A stretch of 64,000 nucleotides of DNA from Marinoscillum sp049115815 (GTDB lineage Bacteria; Bacteroidota; Bacteroidia; Cytophagales; Cyclobacteriaceae): the NCBI GenBank assembly GCA_049115815.1, contig JAGDZO010000018.1:62001-126000 (forward strand), read 5' to 3'. The notes beneath the pieces are model-generated. The model was given only the letters and a program-made list of their open reading frames with translations. It ran no database searches and was not told the DNA's origin. How positions within the stretch are numbered: position 1 is the first letter of the stretch; each line of letters begins with the position of its first letter. The position numbers and the translations under genes were made by a program. Below are positions 57,342 to 64,000 of the stretch, in pieces.

Positions 57342-58568
57342 CTATTGTGTTATGGATTCAAAATCATCCGTGTAAATAGTGAAGGTCGCATTTACACCAG
57401 TGAAGGTAAGTGAGCCATCTATTACATTCTGAGCAGCGTCTTCTGAAGAAGTCAAAGCAGCCACATCAAAGCTTGCTGACAATTTCACTTTTCCACCGTT
57501 TGCATTAAGGTTGGTCACAGTACCCATGGCCTTTGATTTGAAATCACAAGTGATTGATCCTGATACTGCTTCGATGGTTCCGTTGGTCAAAGTAAAGCTT
57601 CCTTTTGCATCTCCTTCTCTCCCGTCCACTTCCAAACCTTCGTCTGAGTCTTCGTCCACTTTGATCAAGAAGTTGCTTACAGTACCAGAGTAAGACTGAT
57701 CAATGTCGATAGCGTCATCTCCTACTTGAGCTACTACGATATAAGAAGCATCCACTGATCCCCCAAAGAATTCGATTCCATCATCGCTGTTAGCATATAC
57801 TTCTACATGGTCTATGGTAGTTCCAGAACCAACACCACCAAGCGTAAGACCGTTGATCTCGTCACCTGCAGCTGCGTCGATCACCGCTCCTCCGTGTCTA
57901 ATAGACACGTATTGAATAACACCCGAATTGTCATCTGCCGAAGTACCTCCATAAAGACCATTGACATCATCCGCAGGTACACCTTCTATTTGTACTTCGC
58001 TGTTTTCAGCAGAAATAGGTGCTTTCCCTAGTACAACCAGTCCACCCCATTCTCCTTTATCAGCAGCTGTAAAGGCTCCTACATCACTAGTAGAGGTCAT
58101 GATGATCGGCTCTGCAGCTGTTCCTTGTGCCATGATCTTGCCTCCTCTTGCTATCATTAATACAGAAGCGTCTACACCCGTAAAAGAAGCATCTCCTTCT
58201 ACTCGAGTACCTGCTTCTATGGTCAACGTTACTCCATCAAGGACAGTCACCCTTTTGGTTACTACGTAGATTTTATCTTTAGTCCATGTTTCGTTTGTGC
58301 TGATATTACCTTCTTTTACTACTTTCTCAGTAGCTGTAGAAGCATAAGTGCCTCCCATAGTAAGTGTCCAGGCTATGTTTGCATCGTTTTTGTCATATCC
58401 AGTAGCGCTAGCATCGGTAGACACTTTTCCTGACACGCCTTCTTTGACTAAGTCAAATGCTGCTTGCTGCAATGCTGTGCTGGAAGGGTTATTGTCATCA
58501 TCCTCTTCACATGATGTGAAGGTCAACATTGCCGAGAGGCATAATGCCATTGCGATTAATTTTCTCAT
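57342..58568 (-). CDS. Surface lipoprotein with parallel beta-helix fold
   Basis: A 408-residue lipoprotein. The signal peptide ends at TFTSC, and the Cys is followed by EEDDDNN, an acidic run of the kind that sends Bacteroidota lipoproteins to the cell surface. From about 75 on, short beta-repeats rich in Gly, Asp and Val (ITIEAGTRVEGDAS, GGLVVLGKAPISAE, YVSIRHGGAVI, IDHVEVYANSDDGIEFFGG) indicate a right-handed parallel beta-helix. No catalytic site is recognised. It precedes a TonB-dependent receptor, like a ligand-capturing partner, but it is not SusD-like. Confidence 0.75.
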   Translation of the reverse strand: MRKLIAMALCLSAMLTFTSCEEDDDNNPSSTALQQAAFDLVKEGVSGKVSTDASATGYDKNDANIAWTLTMGGTYASTATEKVVKEGNISTNETWTKDKIYVVTKRVTVLDGVTLTIEAGTRVEGDASFTGVDASVLMIARGGKIMAQGTAAEPIIMTSTSDVGAFTAADKGEWGGLVVLGKAPISAENSEVQIEGVPADDVNGLYGGTSADDNSGVIQYVSIRHGGAVIDAAAGDEINGLTLGGVGSGTTIDHVEVYANSDDGIEFFGGSVDASYIVVAQVGDDAIDIDQSYSGTVSNFLIKVDEDSDEGLEVDGREGDAKGSFTLTNGTIEAVSGSITCDFKSKAMGTVTNLNANGGKVKLSASFDVAALTSSEDAAQNVIDGSLTFTGVNATFTIYTDDFESITQ

Positions 58569-58600
58569 GATAATTGTGTTTTGTTTCTGATTGAGTAATT

Positions 58601-58623
58601 GTACATACGTTCGTTATGTGTAC
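58601..58623. promoter_or_regulatory. Imperfect palindrome upstream of the surface lipoprotein gene
   Basis: GTACATA (58601-58607) and TATGTGTAC (58615-58623) are inverted with a 2-nt insertion on one side, and the centre CGTTCG is nearly symmetric. It lies 33-55 bp before the lipoprotein start, inside the likely promoter. A regulator site is possible; no regulator is identified. Confidence 0.3.
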
Positions 58624-58680
58624 AAAGGTGACCCTCGAATGTTAACTCGATTAGGAATCGCTGTTACGATATCATTAAAC

Positions 58681-58707
58681 AAAAATGACCAGCTTTAACT
58701 GGTCATT
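58681..58707 (-). terminator. Terminator after the MoxR ATPase gene
   Basis: AATGACCAG (58684-58692) and CTGGTCATT (58699-58707) form a perfect 9-bp stem with a 6-nt loop. On the minus strand it runs into a T tract (58685-58681). It lies 73 bp past the MoxR stop. Confidence 0.8.
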
Positions 58708-58779
58708 ATGTTTATTAACAGAATGTGAAGTGATATTAGCTCTCAGTCCAATAAAGCAGATAATATTGGTTTTTGAGCC

Positions 58780-59769
58780 CTATTTAGTGATTTGCACCTT
58801 ATTGAGAATCGCTGTGATAATATCTCTAGTGGTCACTCCATCAGCTTCCGCTTCATAATTGAGCAAAATTCGGTGATTCATCACGTCATAAGCGATTTCT
58901 TTGATATCCTCAGGCAATACAAAATCACGCTCATCAAAGAAGGCAATGGCCTTGGCTGCCAAATTGAGATTGATAGATGCCCTTGGCGAAGCTCCAAACT
59001 GGATGTATTCCGCCTCTTTGGTTAATCCATAGTCCTTAGGATTACGCGTAGCAAATACCAGTTCGATGATATACTGCTCAAGCGACTCAGAGATAGACAC
59101 TTGGTTGATCTCCTCTCTGATAGAGAAAATATCCTTTTTAGAAAGTATGGTTTTCACCTTAGTGGTGAATGTCATATTGGCCATTCTTCTCATGACCTCC
59201 AGTTCGTCTTCTTTGGAAGGATAATCTACGTGTACTTTGAGCATGAATCTATCCACCTGTGCTTCTGGCAATGGATATGTTCCTTCTTGGTCTACCGGGT
59301 TTTGAGTAGCTAAAACCAAAAATGGTCTGTCAAGCTTGTAAGTGTTGTCTCCGATAGTCACAGTCTTCTCTTGCATGGCTTCCAGCAATGCAGACTGAAC
59401 TTTGGCAGGAGAACGGTTCACCTCATCGGCCAATATCAGATTGGAAAATATTGGTCCCTTCTTTACTTCAAACTCGGCCTTCTGCTGATTGTAGATCATA
59501 GTACCTATCAGATCGGCAGGAAGCAAATCCGGTGTGAACTGAATTCTTTTGAAATCCAACTTCAAAACCTCAGCAAGCGTATTGACCGTGAGAGTCTTGG
59601 CCAACCCTGGTACTCCTTCTAGCAGGATGTGCCCTTGTGTAAACAAGCCTATCAACAATCGATTGACCATATACTCTTGGCCTACCACAACCTTCCCTAC
59701 TTCATCGATCACTTCTTTGATCTTTGCCTGATGTGCTTTTCGAAGCTCTTGATCTACTACTTGTTCCAT
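58780..59769 (-). CDS. MoxR-family AAA+ ATPase
   Basis: A 329-residue chaperone-like ATPase. The Walker A motif is GVPGLAKT (about 55-62), Walker B is LILADEVNRSP (about 118-128), and sensor and arginine-finger regions follow (LATQNPVDQEGTYPLPEAQVDRF). MoxR proteins mature metal or VWA-domain partners. Usually a DUF58 and VWA gene follow, but here a terminator follows at once and no partner is in the window. A TACTTTTG promoter box lies 36-43 bp before the start. Confidence 0.92.
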   Translation of the reverse strand: MEQVVDQELRKAHQAKIKEVIDEVGKVVVGQEYMVNRLLIGLFTQGHILLEGVPGLAKTLTVNTLAEVLKLDFKRIQFTPDLLPADLIGTMIYNQQKAEFEVKKGPIFSNLILADEVNRSPAKVQSALLEAMQEKTVTIGDNTYKLDRPFLVLATQNPVDQEGTYPLPEAQVDRFMLKVHVDYPSKEDELEVMRRMANMTFTTKVKTILSKKDIFSIREEINQVSISESLEQYIIELVFATRNPKDYGLTKEAEYIQFGASPRASINLNLAAKAIAFFDERDFVLPEDIKEIAYDVMNHRILLNYEAEADGVTTRDIITAILNKVQITK

Positions 59770-59804
59770 GACTTTTAGAATATGATTATTGGATTATTCG
59801 GTTG

Positions 59805-59812
59805 CAAAAGTA
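59805..59812 (-). promoter_or_regulatory. Candidate -7 promoter box for the MoxR gene
   Basis: The minus strand reads TACTTTTG, a full match to the Bacteroidota TAnnTTTG consensus, 36 bp upstream of the start codon. A clear -33 TTTG at the usual spacing is missing; the best is a partial TTTTCTG 16 bp further upstream. Confidence 0.4.
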
Positions 59813-59994
59813 AGCGCCTTTAGTTAAACAGAAAATGTCCTCTACATAGACGGTAGAATATTTAAGAAAGTTTATGAAATGGGGGTTTTAAGTTGTGGCT
59901 ATATATGAATACGTCAACCAGCCATTCTGAATAAAAACAAAAGCAGTAACTTCTGACAATAGTCATAAACCAAGTCCGCAAACATTGCCTCACG

Positions 59995-60330
59995 ATGAAC
60001 GACAAGGAGAAACAGGAGATCAAAGAAGCCATAGAAGAAAAAATATCCGAGCTCACCCAGCGAGTGAAAGATCTCGAAGAAGCTACCAAGCCAATGGGTT
60101 TGGATAATGCTGTAGGCAGGCTGAGCAGAATGGACTATATCAATAACAAGACGATAGATGAGGCTAACCTAAGATCTTCCGTCTCAAAATTGGAAGCCCT
60201 CAAACGTTGGTTGGAGCTGATCGATACCACCAAATTTGGAAAATGCTCGAAGTGTGGAAATGAAATCAATCCGAAGCGATTGCTTTTCATGCCCGAAAGT
60301 ACTCGGTGCATTCACTGTGCAGGAAAATGA
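59995..60330 (+). CDS. TraR/DksA C4-type zinc-finger protein
   Basis: A 111-residue protein with a helical coiled-coil N-terminus (DKEKQEIKEAIEEKISELTQRV) and a C-terminal zinc finger CSKCGNEINPKRLLFMPEST followed by CIHC. All four zinc cysteines are present, unlike the other DksA-type protein in the window. It probably modulates RNA polymerase. It is divergent from MoxR and convergent with the ars operon, with a single base between its stop and the arsO stop. Confidence 0.85.
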   Translation: MNDKEKQEIKEAIEEKISELTQRVKDLEEATKPMGLDNAVGRLSRMDYINNKTIDEANLRSSVSKLEALKRWLELIDTTKFGKCSKCGNEINPKRLLFMPESTRCIHCAGK

Positions 60331-60331
60331 G

Positions 60332-61384
60332 CTAACTCAGGTATTCTTTGATTTCGGCAATAGTTTGCTTTGCTGATCTACCTACCCCAATCACTGTAGC
60401 AGATGCAAATCCTGTCCAGCTACCATAGCCAACCATCCAAAGCCCGGGTACTTCTTTAGACTTGGTTCCATCTGTGCGAATCTTATGATGCTTGATAGAA
60501 ACAGGAAGCTTCTCCAAAAACCGCAGTTCAGATTTGTATCCTGTACAAAAAATCAAGGCATCCAATGCAATTGATTCACCATTTTCGAAGTGAGCACTGG
60601 TCGCCGAAAATTTAACTAAGCCTTGTCGGGCAGATAGAGCATTTCTTTCTCTGGCCTCCTTGACACTTGGTACCATCACAATATCCCCAAGGCTAGGCGG
60701 AATGTAGTCCCGCCCCTTTTTCTTTGCTTCAAACAGCTGGCTTGCCGCATCAAAAAGGTACTTCCCGTCAACATGATCTGGCAGGTAATCAGGTGCCGAC
60801 TTGGTGATCCAATAGGTCTCTGTGAATTTTGATAATTCTGCCAAAATCTGAGCGCCACTATTCCCTTCTCCAATGATTCCGACTCTTTTGCCTTTAAACG
60901 ATTCTGGCGAAAGATAGGCTGCAGAATGAATCACCTCACCTCTGAACTCATCAAGACCATCTATCCCCGGTATGGTAGGATTCCGAAACGAACCCGTAGC
61001 TCCTATGACCGTCTTGGTTTGAAATACTCCCTTGGAGGTATTGACCGAAAAGTACTCCCCATCTTTCTCTACGCTCTCAACCCAAACTGGCCGCTGAACC
61101 GCCAGATTATATTTCTTTTCATAGCGTTCAAAGTATTGAAGAACATCCTCCTTGCCAGGGTAATGATCAACTCCTCCCGGCATGAGCGTGCCAGGTAGTG
61201 AACTCCACTGAGCCGGGGAAAACAGAGAAACAGAATCCCAATAGTTTTGCCACGACCCACCAGGTTTTTCTTCACCGTCCAGGATCAAATAGTTCAAATC
61301 TGTGCGCCTCAAATAATAGCCCAATGCCAAAGCACTCTGACCTCCTCCGATAATGATGGTATCATAGTTGGGTAGTTCAGCCAT
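60332..61384 (-). CDS. arsO: Flavin-dependent monooxygenase of the ArsO type
   Basis: A 350-residue FAD/NADPH enzyme. The FAD motif is IIGGGQSALALG (about 11-22), the NADPH motif is GIIGEGNSGAQ (about 169-179), and FCTGYKSEL near 287 is the second FAD motif of flavin monooxygenases. In arsenic operons such proteins are called ArsO, but the reaction is not established in this sequence. It is the last gene of arsR-arsI-arsC-arsO and overlaps arsC by 8 bp. Outside that context it would be annotated only as an NAD(P)-binding oxidoreductase. Confidence 0.75.
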   Translation of the reverse strand: MAELPNYDTIIIGGGQSALALGYYLRRTDLNYLILDGEEKPGGSWQNYWDSVSLFSPAQWSSLPGTLMPGGVDHYPGKEDVLQYFERYEKKYNLAVQRPVWVESVEKDGEYFSVNTSKGVFQTKTVIGATGSFRNPTIPGIDGLDEFRGEVIHSAAYLSPESFKGKRVGIIGEGNSGAQILAELSKFTETYWITKSAPDYLPDHVDGKYLFDAASQLFEAKKKGRDYIPPSLGDIVMVPSVKEARERNALSARQGLVKFSATSAHFENGESIALDALIFCTGYKSELRFLEKLPVSIKHHKIRTDGTKSKEVPGLWMVGYGSWTGFASATVIGVGRSAKQTIAEIKEYLS

Positions 61385-62015
61385 GCTCTACCAAACGTGA
61401 GAAGAGGTAAGAAATTTCGGTCCCTATCTGCTGGCATCTTTCGGCATATCTCTGGGACTCTTCAGGTGTGCCATCTGCTTCTTTGGGATCCCTATAGTGC
61501 AGCGAATATCGCTTCAAGGCACCTTCTACTATTGGGCAGTCATTGTCAGCCTCAGAGCAAGTCATCATAGCCACAAAACCTTCGGTTGGGTTAGAGGCAT
61601 CCTTTATGGTCTTGCTGAAAGCAACAATAGGCGCATCCTCACTGTTGATTCTTATCTCATAGTGAGGATTATCCGCTACTCCATCTGACTCGATCAGAAA
61701 CCCTGCGTCTTTCATAGCTGCCACTGCACGGGGATTAAAGGCTGTAGCCTCGGTCCCTGCAGAATACGTTTCGATGTTGTTGAGCTCAAACTTCTTGGCC
61801 ATAGCAGCGGCCCAAAGCTGAGAAATGTGACTCCTGCGAGAATTGTGGGTGCACACGAACATCAATTTCAAAACTCCATGCTGACCATACAGCTGAGCCA
61901 AGTCCCGAGCCATGGATTTCAACAGGTCTTGCCTTTTTCCATCAATGGATGAATGGTCAAAAGCATCGATATAGGTAACTAACTTAGTATTCGTAATCAT
62001 ATTAGCAACATCCAA
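61377..62015 (-). CDS. arsC: Arsenate reductase-type low-molecular-weight phosphatase
   Basis: A 212-residue protein with the LMW-PTPase/ArsC P-loop CTHNSRR (Cys55 to Arg61). It is longer than the usual 130-140 because of an N-terminal segment of about 48 residues. Downstream cysteines in MTCSEADNDC match the redox pair region of thioredoxin-linked ArsC. It should reduce arsenate to arsenite in the cytosol. The start at 62015 overlaps arsI by 14 bp; a second ATG at 62000 would begin 1 bp after the arsI stop and is equally possible. Confidence 0.85.
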   Translation of the reverse strand: MDVANMITNTKLVTYIDAFDHSSIDGKRQDLLKSMARDLAQLYGQHGVLKLMFVCTHNSRRSHISQLWAAAMAKKFELNNIETYSAGTEATAFNPRAVAAMKDAGFLIESDGVADNPHYEIRINSEDAPIVAFSKTIKDASNPTEGFVAMMTCSEADNDCPIVEGALKRYSLHYRDPKEADGTPEESQRYAERCQQIGTEISYLFSRLVEHG

Positions 62016-62424
62016 TTAATTCTTTCTTCGGCTGATCTTCCTGAACATCTTCTATGAAATAGTAAATTTCCCAACGGTAACCATCAGGATCAGCAACCCA
62101 AAACTTATTCTGTTTAGCGTGACAGCAATTTGTCTCTTTTTCTTCTAATGCGATCTCTAAAAACTGCTGAACTTCACTTTTTCGTTGTTCCAATATGTCA
62201 TTGGAATTTACTCGAATACCCAAGTGCCCAAACTCGTGAAGAACTATCTGATCAGATAAGGTGAAGGAAATAACCAAGCCTGGGTTGTCCAACTCAAATT
62301 TGGCATAGTCGCCCTTGACTTTTATTGGCTCTGAACCAAACAGCTTAGAATAGAACTTGACCGTCTCGGAGATGTCAGTTATCGCTAATGAAATGTGAAA
62401 TTTTGATTTTTCTGAATTTGTCAT
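62002..62424 (-). CDS. arsI: C-As lyase, ArsI/CadI family
   Basis: A 140-residue vicinal-oxygen-chelate dioxygenase. The ATG at 62424 is chosen because it gives the family N-terminus with HISLAIT; an upstream ATG at 62505 would overlap arsR. The metal ligands His10, His67 and Glu119 and the As-binding pair Cys100-Cys101 (NCCHAKQNKFWV) all match ArsI, which splits methylarsenite to arsenite. A second Cys pair ends the protein (LIGCC). It lies 49 bp after arsR, and the gap holds a palindrome like the one before arsR. Confidence 0.88.
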   Translation of the reverse strand: MTNSEKSKFHISLAITDISETVKFYSKLFGSEPIKVKGDYAKFELDNPGLVISFTLSDQIVLHEFGHLGIRVNSNDILEQRKSEVQQFLEIALEEKETNCCHAKQNKFWVADPDGYRWEIYYFIEDVQEDQPKKELIGCC

Positions 62425-62437
62425 AAGGTTTGATTTA

Positions 62438-62453
62438 ATCGTATTATTACGAT
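62438..62453. promoter_or_regulatory. Internal ArsR-type palindrome between arsR and arsI
   Basis: ATCGTATTATTACGAT (62438-62453) has matching halves ATCGTA and TACGAT. It is nearly the same as the palindrome before arsR (ATCGCAATATTACGAT). It lies 14 bp upstream of the chosen arsI start. A second ArsR operator is the best reading. Confidence 0.6.
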
Positions 62454-62473
62454 GATTATAGATAAAAAAATAG

Positions 62474-62800
62474 TCAGCAGCAGTTATCTGGCCGATACTT
62501 ATCAAAAAATGAGCTAAGCCTAAGCCCTAAGGCTTTCCACCTTTCAGGATTGATACAATAACAGACCGAGGGTCCCTCTACTGTTCCTTGTATCAGCCCT
62601 ACTGCTTTTAGTTCTTTCAAATGCTGTGAAATGGTCGCTTGGGCAAGACCCAATTCCTCCACCAAATCTCCATTGATACAGCTCTTTGTTTTAAGAAGGT
62701 AGCTCAAGATAGAAATCCGAGCAGGGTGACCAATGGCCTTGGCGATTGTTGCCAGCTCATTCTCCTCTTTGGTAAACAAATCTGTCTTAGAAATTCCCAT
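62474..62800 (-). CDS. arsR: ArsR-family metalloregulator
   Basis: A 108-residue winged-helix repressor. The recognition helix is in LGLAQATISQHLKEL (about 50-64). Five cysteines are visible: Cys41, the pair Cys80/Cys82 in SVCYC and the terminal pair Cys107-Cys108 in DNCC. The classical CVCDLC motif is absent, so arsenite must be bound by another set, most likely including the terminal pair; this is inferred. It is the first gene of the ars operon, and a 16-bp palindrome touches its start codon. Confidence 0.9.
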   Translation of the reverse strand: MGISKTDLFTKEENELATIAKAIGHPARISILSYLLKTKSCINGDLVEELGLAQATISQHLKELKAVGLIQGTVEGPSVCYCINPERWKALGLRLSSFFDKYRPDNCC

Positions 62801-62838
62801 ATCGCAATATTACGATTAATAGTTGGTTTGGTTACAAA
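62801..62838 (-). promoter_or_regulatory. Predicted arsR promoter with overlapping operator
   Basis: The palindrome ATCGCAATATTACGAT (62801-62816) directly adjoins the arsR start codon. Inside it the minus strand reads TAATATTG (62812-62805), one mismatch from the TAnnTTTG -7 consensus. A TTTG (62838-62835) lies 22 bp upstream as a -33 box. A repressor on the palindrome would cover the promoter. Such a promoter would give a transcript with almost no leader. Confidence 0.5.
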
Positions 62839-62845
62839 ATCTCAC

Positions 62846-62879
62846 AAAAAAACCCCGACATTATAGTAATGTCAGGGTT
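62846..62879 (-). terminator. Terminator of the small gene upstream of arsR
   Basis: AACCCCGACATTA (62851-62863) and TAATGTCAGGGTT (62867-62879) pair over 13 positions; the single odd pair is a G-T wobble on the minus strand only. Seven A (62852-62846) become a T-run on that strand. A second hairpin, CGCCGAA and TTCGGCG (62901-62916), lies just before it, 10 bp past the small gene's stop. Confidence 0.85.
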
Positions 62880-62925
62880 CCAACCAGCTATTGACAAGAA
62901 CGCCGAAAATTCGGCGCACTACTCT

Positions 62926-63132
62926 TTAGGCTCTCGTGTAGCTTCTAGACTTCTCCGTTCTAGCGCTATTCAATTGAGCAACAATTTTTTTAACAAGACG
63001 CTCTTCGGATTCATTCATCTCATAGAGCACTTCCATTCTTACACCCAATAATGATTCATTGATGTTTAGATCCATTTCAGAACCATGGTTATACGTTCCA
63101 TTTTGTGAGTTGTACCAGATCAATTGTTTCAT
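62926..63132 (-). CDS. Small hypothetical protein
   Basis: A 68-residue acidic protein that opens MKQLIWYNSQNGTYNHGS and has a helical C-terminal half (ESEERLVKKIVAQLN). No signal peptide or membrane segment is seen, and no characterised family is recognised. A real gene is supported by the clean terminator just past its stop and by the compact, protein-like composition. It is separated from arsR by two hairpins, so it is not part of the ars operon. Confidence 0.6.
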   Translation of the reverse strand: MKQLIWYNSQNGTYNHGSEMDLNINESLLGVRMEVLYEMNESEERLVKKIVAQLNSARTEKSRSYTRA

Positions 63133-63530
63133 AGTTTCGATGCTATCTTAATGTCTTCAAGTTCGTAATTCAAACCATTACTATTCTGCCAAACTCTTAC
63201 AAAATCCTGCCAAAATTATTTTAACTCGTTGAATCAAGGGATTAAGTCGTTGGAATCCCAAATTTCCCTCGTCGAGTATTGTTATACTTTTTCTCGACTA
63301 AGTGCAAATTGAGTGCCTGGGTTAGTAAATGACTAGTCGAGGAGGATTGTTCAATAATTAGAGTGGAATTACTCCCAATGGCGCGGAACTTAGTTCCGTG
63401 ACGAAAAGACTTGAGAAGTTAAGCATCAGCACGAAAGTAACTTTCGCGCTAGAAAGGGAGTCCCTTATAGGTGACTCTGAGGGTGGTTAAGGTTAGGGAG
63501 GTTAGATTTATTAGTTAAGTTAGGTTGAGC
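63133..63530. other. Non-coding region with a series of hairpins
   Basis: No convincing gene. GTCGAG (63271-63276), CTCGACTA (63293-63300) and TAGTCGAG (63334-63341) can pair in two alternative ways. Then come three compact stem-loops: CGCGGAAC/GTTCCGTG (63382-63400), AGCACGAAAG/CTTTCGCGCT (63428-63450) and GAGTCCC/GG-T-GACTC (63458-63477). The first two have 3-nt TTA and TAA loops. The last 50 bp (63480-63530) are G/T-rich with repeated GGTTA. It may be a structured RNA or a decayed repeat cluster. Confidence 0.5.
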
Positions 63531-63998
63531 TTAATACGGAAAAGGATCACATACAGGCAACTTACAATTCATTTCTTTAATTTCAAATCGTCCATCCGAC
63601 CGCACCAAAAACCAGGTTTTATAAGACGTACCATCGTATTTCCACAAAGGATATTCTTTATTAACAAACTTCAAGAATTTTTCTTTCTCTTTGTCTGAGC
63701 GCAGAATATCAAATTCTATAAATACATAAAGAAAAACTAAATGACCTTTATATTCAGTGTAAGCCATAGGCATGCGAAAGTCCAAATATCTAATCCGAGT
63801 AGTACTATTGATCGTTAAAAAAACGGTTGAATCTATAGGTTTGCTTTTAACTTCAATCACTTCAGAAGTAAAATCCAAGGTGGCAAGATCCCAATGCCAA
63901 AAATTTGAAAAATGAACATAAATCGGCATAGAATTTAATTTCAATTCTGCGTTTCTTTCAAGGTACATATCGACTTGATCACGTATAAATGAATCCTT
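63531..63998 (-). CDS. Hypothetical protein (5' end cut by window)
   Basis: At least 155 codons are open to the window edge on the minus strand; an ATG at 63968 exists, but the frame upstream of it is coding-like (IRDQVDMYLER), so the true start is probably outside. The sequence is beta-rich with aromatic residues (YVHFSNFWHWDLATLDF, LVFLYVFIEFDIL, YPLWKYDGTSYKTWFLV). No family is recognised and no function can be offered. The region after its stop is G/T-rich and then hairpin-rich. Confidence 0.6.
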   Translation of the reverse strand, partial: KDSFIRDQVDMYLERNAELKLNSMPIYVHFSNFWHWDLATLDFTSEVIEVKSKPIDSTVFLTINSTTRIRYLDFRMPMAYTEYKGHLVFLYVFIEFDILRSDKEKEKFLKFVNKEYPLWKYDGTSYKTWFLVRSDGRFEIKEMNCKLPVCDPFPY

Positions 63999-64000
63999 TT

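Noticed and set aside
61377..62015. Ordinary protein-tyrosine phosphatase
   Set aside because: The P-loop would allow it, but the arsR-arsI-arsO context and the extra cysteines favour arsenate reduction.
62425..62505. Longer N-terminus for arsI
   Set aside because: It would overlap arsR and read through the palindrome; the ATG at 62424 gives the family start.
63480..63530. Telomere-like GGTTA repeats as a chromosome end
   Set aside because: Only a few imperfect copies, followed by coding sequence; nothing else suggests a linear replicon.

Overview
The window looks like a chromosomal segment of a free-living, gliding-type Bacteroidota, most likely order Cytophagales. This is inferred from a complete gldK-gldL-gldM-gldN block with a PorP/SprF gene, a PorW/SprE-type lipoprotein, DUF4271 beside hemD, an F-type ATP synthase operon without beta and epsilon genes, an AtpB with an N-terminal secretory extension, a lipoprotein with an acidic post-cysteine surface-export signal, and few visible Shine-Dalgarno motifs. 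No rRNA, tRNA, CRISPR array, integrase or transposase was seen. The species cannot be fixed from sequence alone.

Layout. 1-7.5 kb (+): three-gene cassette of a TPR-CHAT protease-like protein (cut at its 5' end), a PD40/OmpA protein and an unknown exported protein, closed by a strong terminator. 7.8-9.6 kb (-): dksA-like, scpB, rluB. 9.7-10.5 kb (-): two small membrane proteins, followed by an intergenic region with two copies of a structured repeat. 10.8-11.6 kb (+): PPK2 kinase. 11.6-19.3 kb (-): a 2550-residue secreted protein with five lamin-tail domains. 19.5-21.7 kb (+): asd and a THUMP-like methyltransferase. 21.7-29.9 kb (-): M23 peptidase, bactofilin, atpZ, an AtpI-like protein, atpB-E-F-H-A-G, a UbiA-like protein and a methyltransferase. 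30.0-36.7 kb (+): porW/sprE-like gene, penicillin-binding protein 1A, uvrC. 36.7-45.7 kb (-): BamA-like protein, DUF4271, hemD, porP/sprF, gldK-L-M-N, the type IX secretion and gliding core. 45.8-47.3 kb (+): hemW and an unknown gene. 47.3-53.6 kb (-): epimerase, LOG protein, uvrA, histidine kinase, LytTR regulator. 53.7-54.3 kb (+): unknown exported protein. 54.3-59.8 kb (-): TonB-dependent receptor, surface lipoprotein, MoxR ATPase. 60.0-60.3 kb (+): zinc-finger DksA-type protein. 60.3-62.8 kb (-): arsR-arsI-arsC-arsO arsenic operon with two matching palindromes. 62.9-64 kb: a small gene, a hairpin-rich non-coding stretch and a gene cut by the window edge.

How the genes work together. The main theme is cell-envelope biogenesis and type IX secretion. 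GldK/L/M/N, PorP/SprF and PorW/SprE form or serve the secretion machine. The giant lamin-tail protein is a plausible client, and the TPR-CHAT / PD40-OmpA cassette is the least understood set of envelope genes. A second theme is arsenic: the operon encodes a predicted C-As lyase, an arsenate-reductase-type phosphatase and a flavin monooxygenase under an ArsR repressor, but no efflux pump lies in the window. The rest is housekeeping: ATP synthesis, DNA repair, tetrapyrrole enzymes, RNA modification and chromosome segregation.
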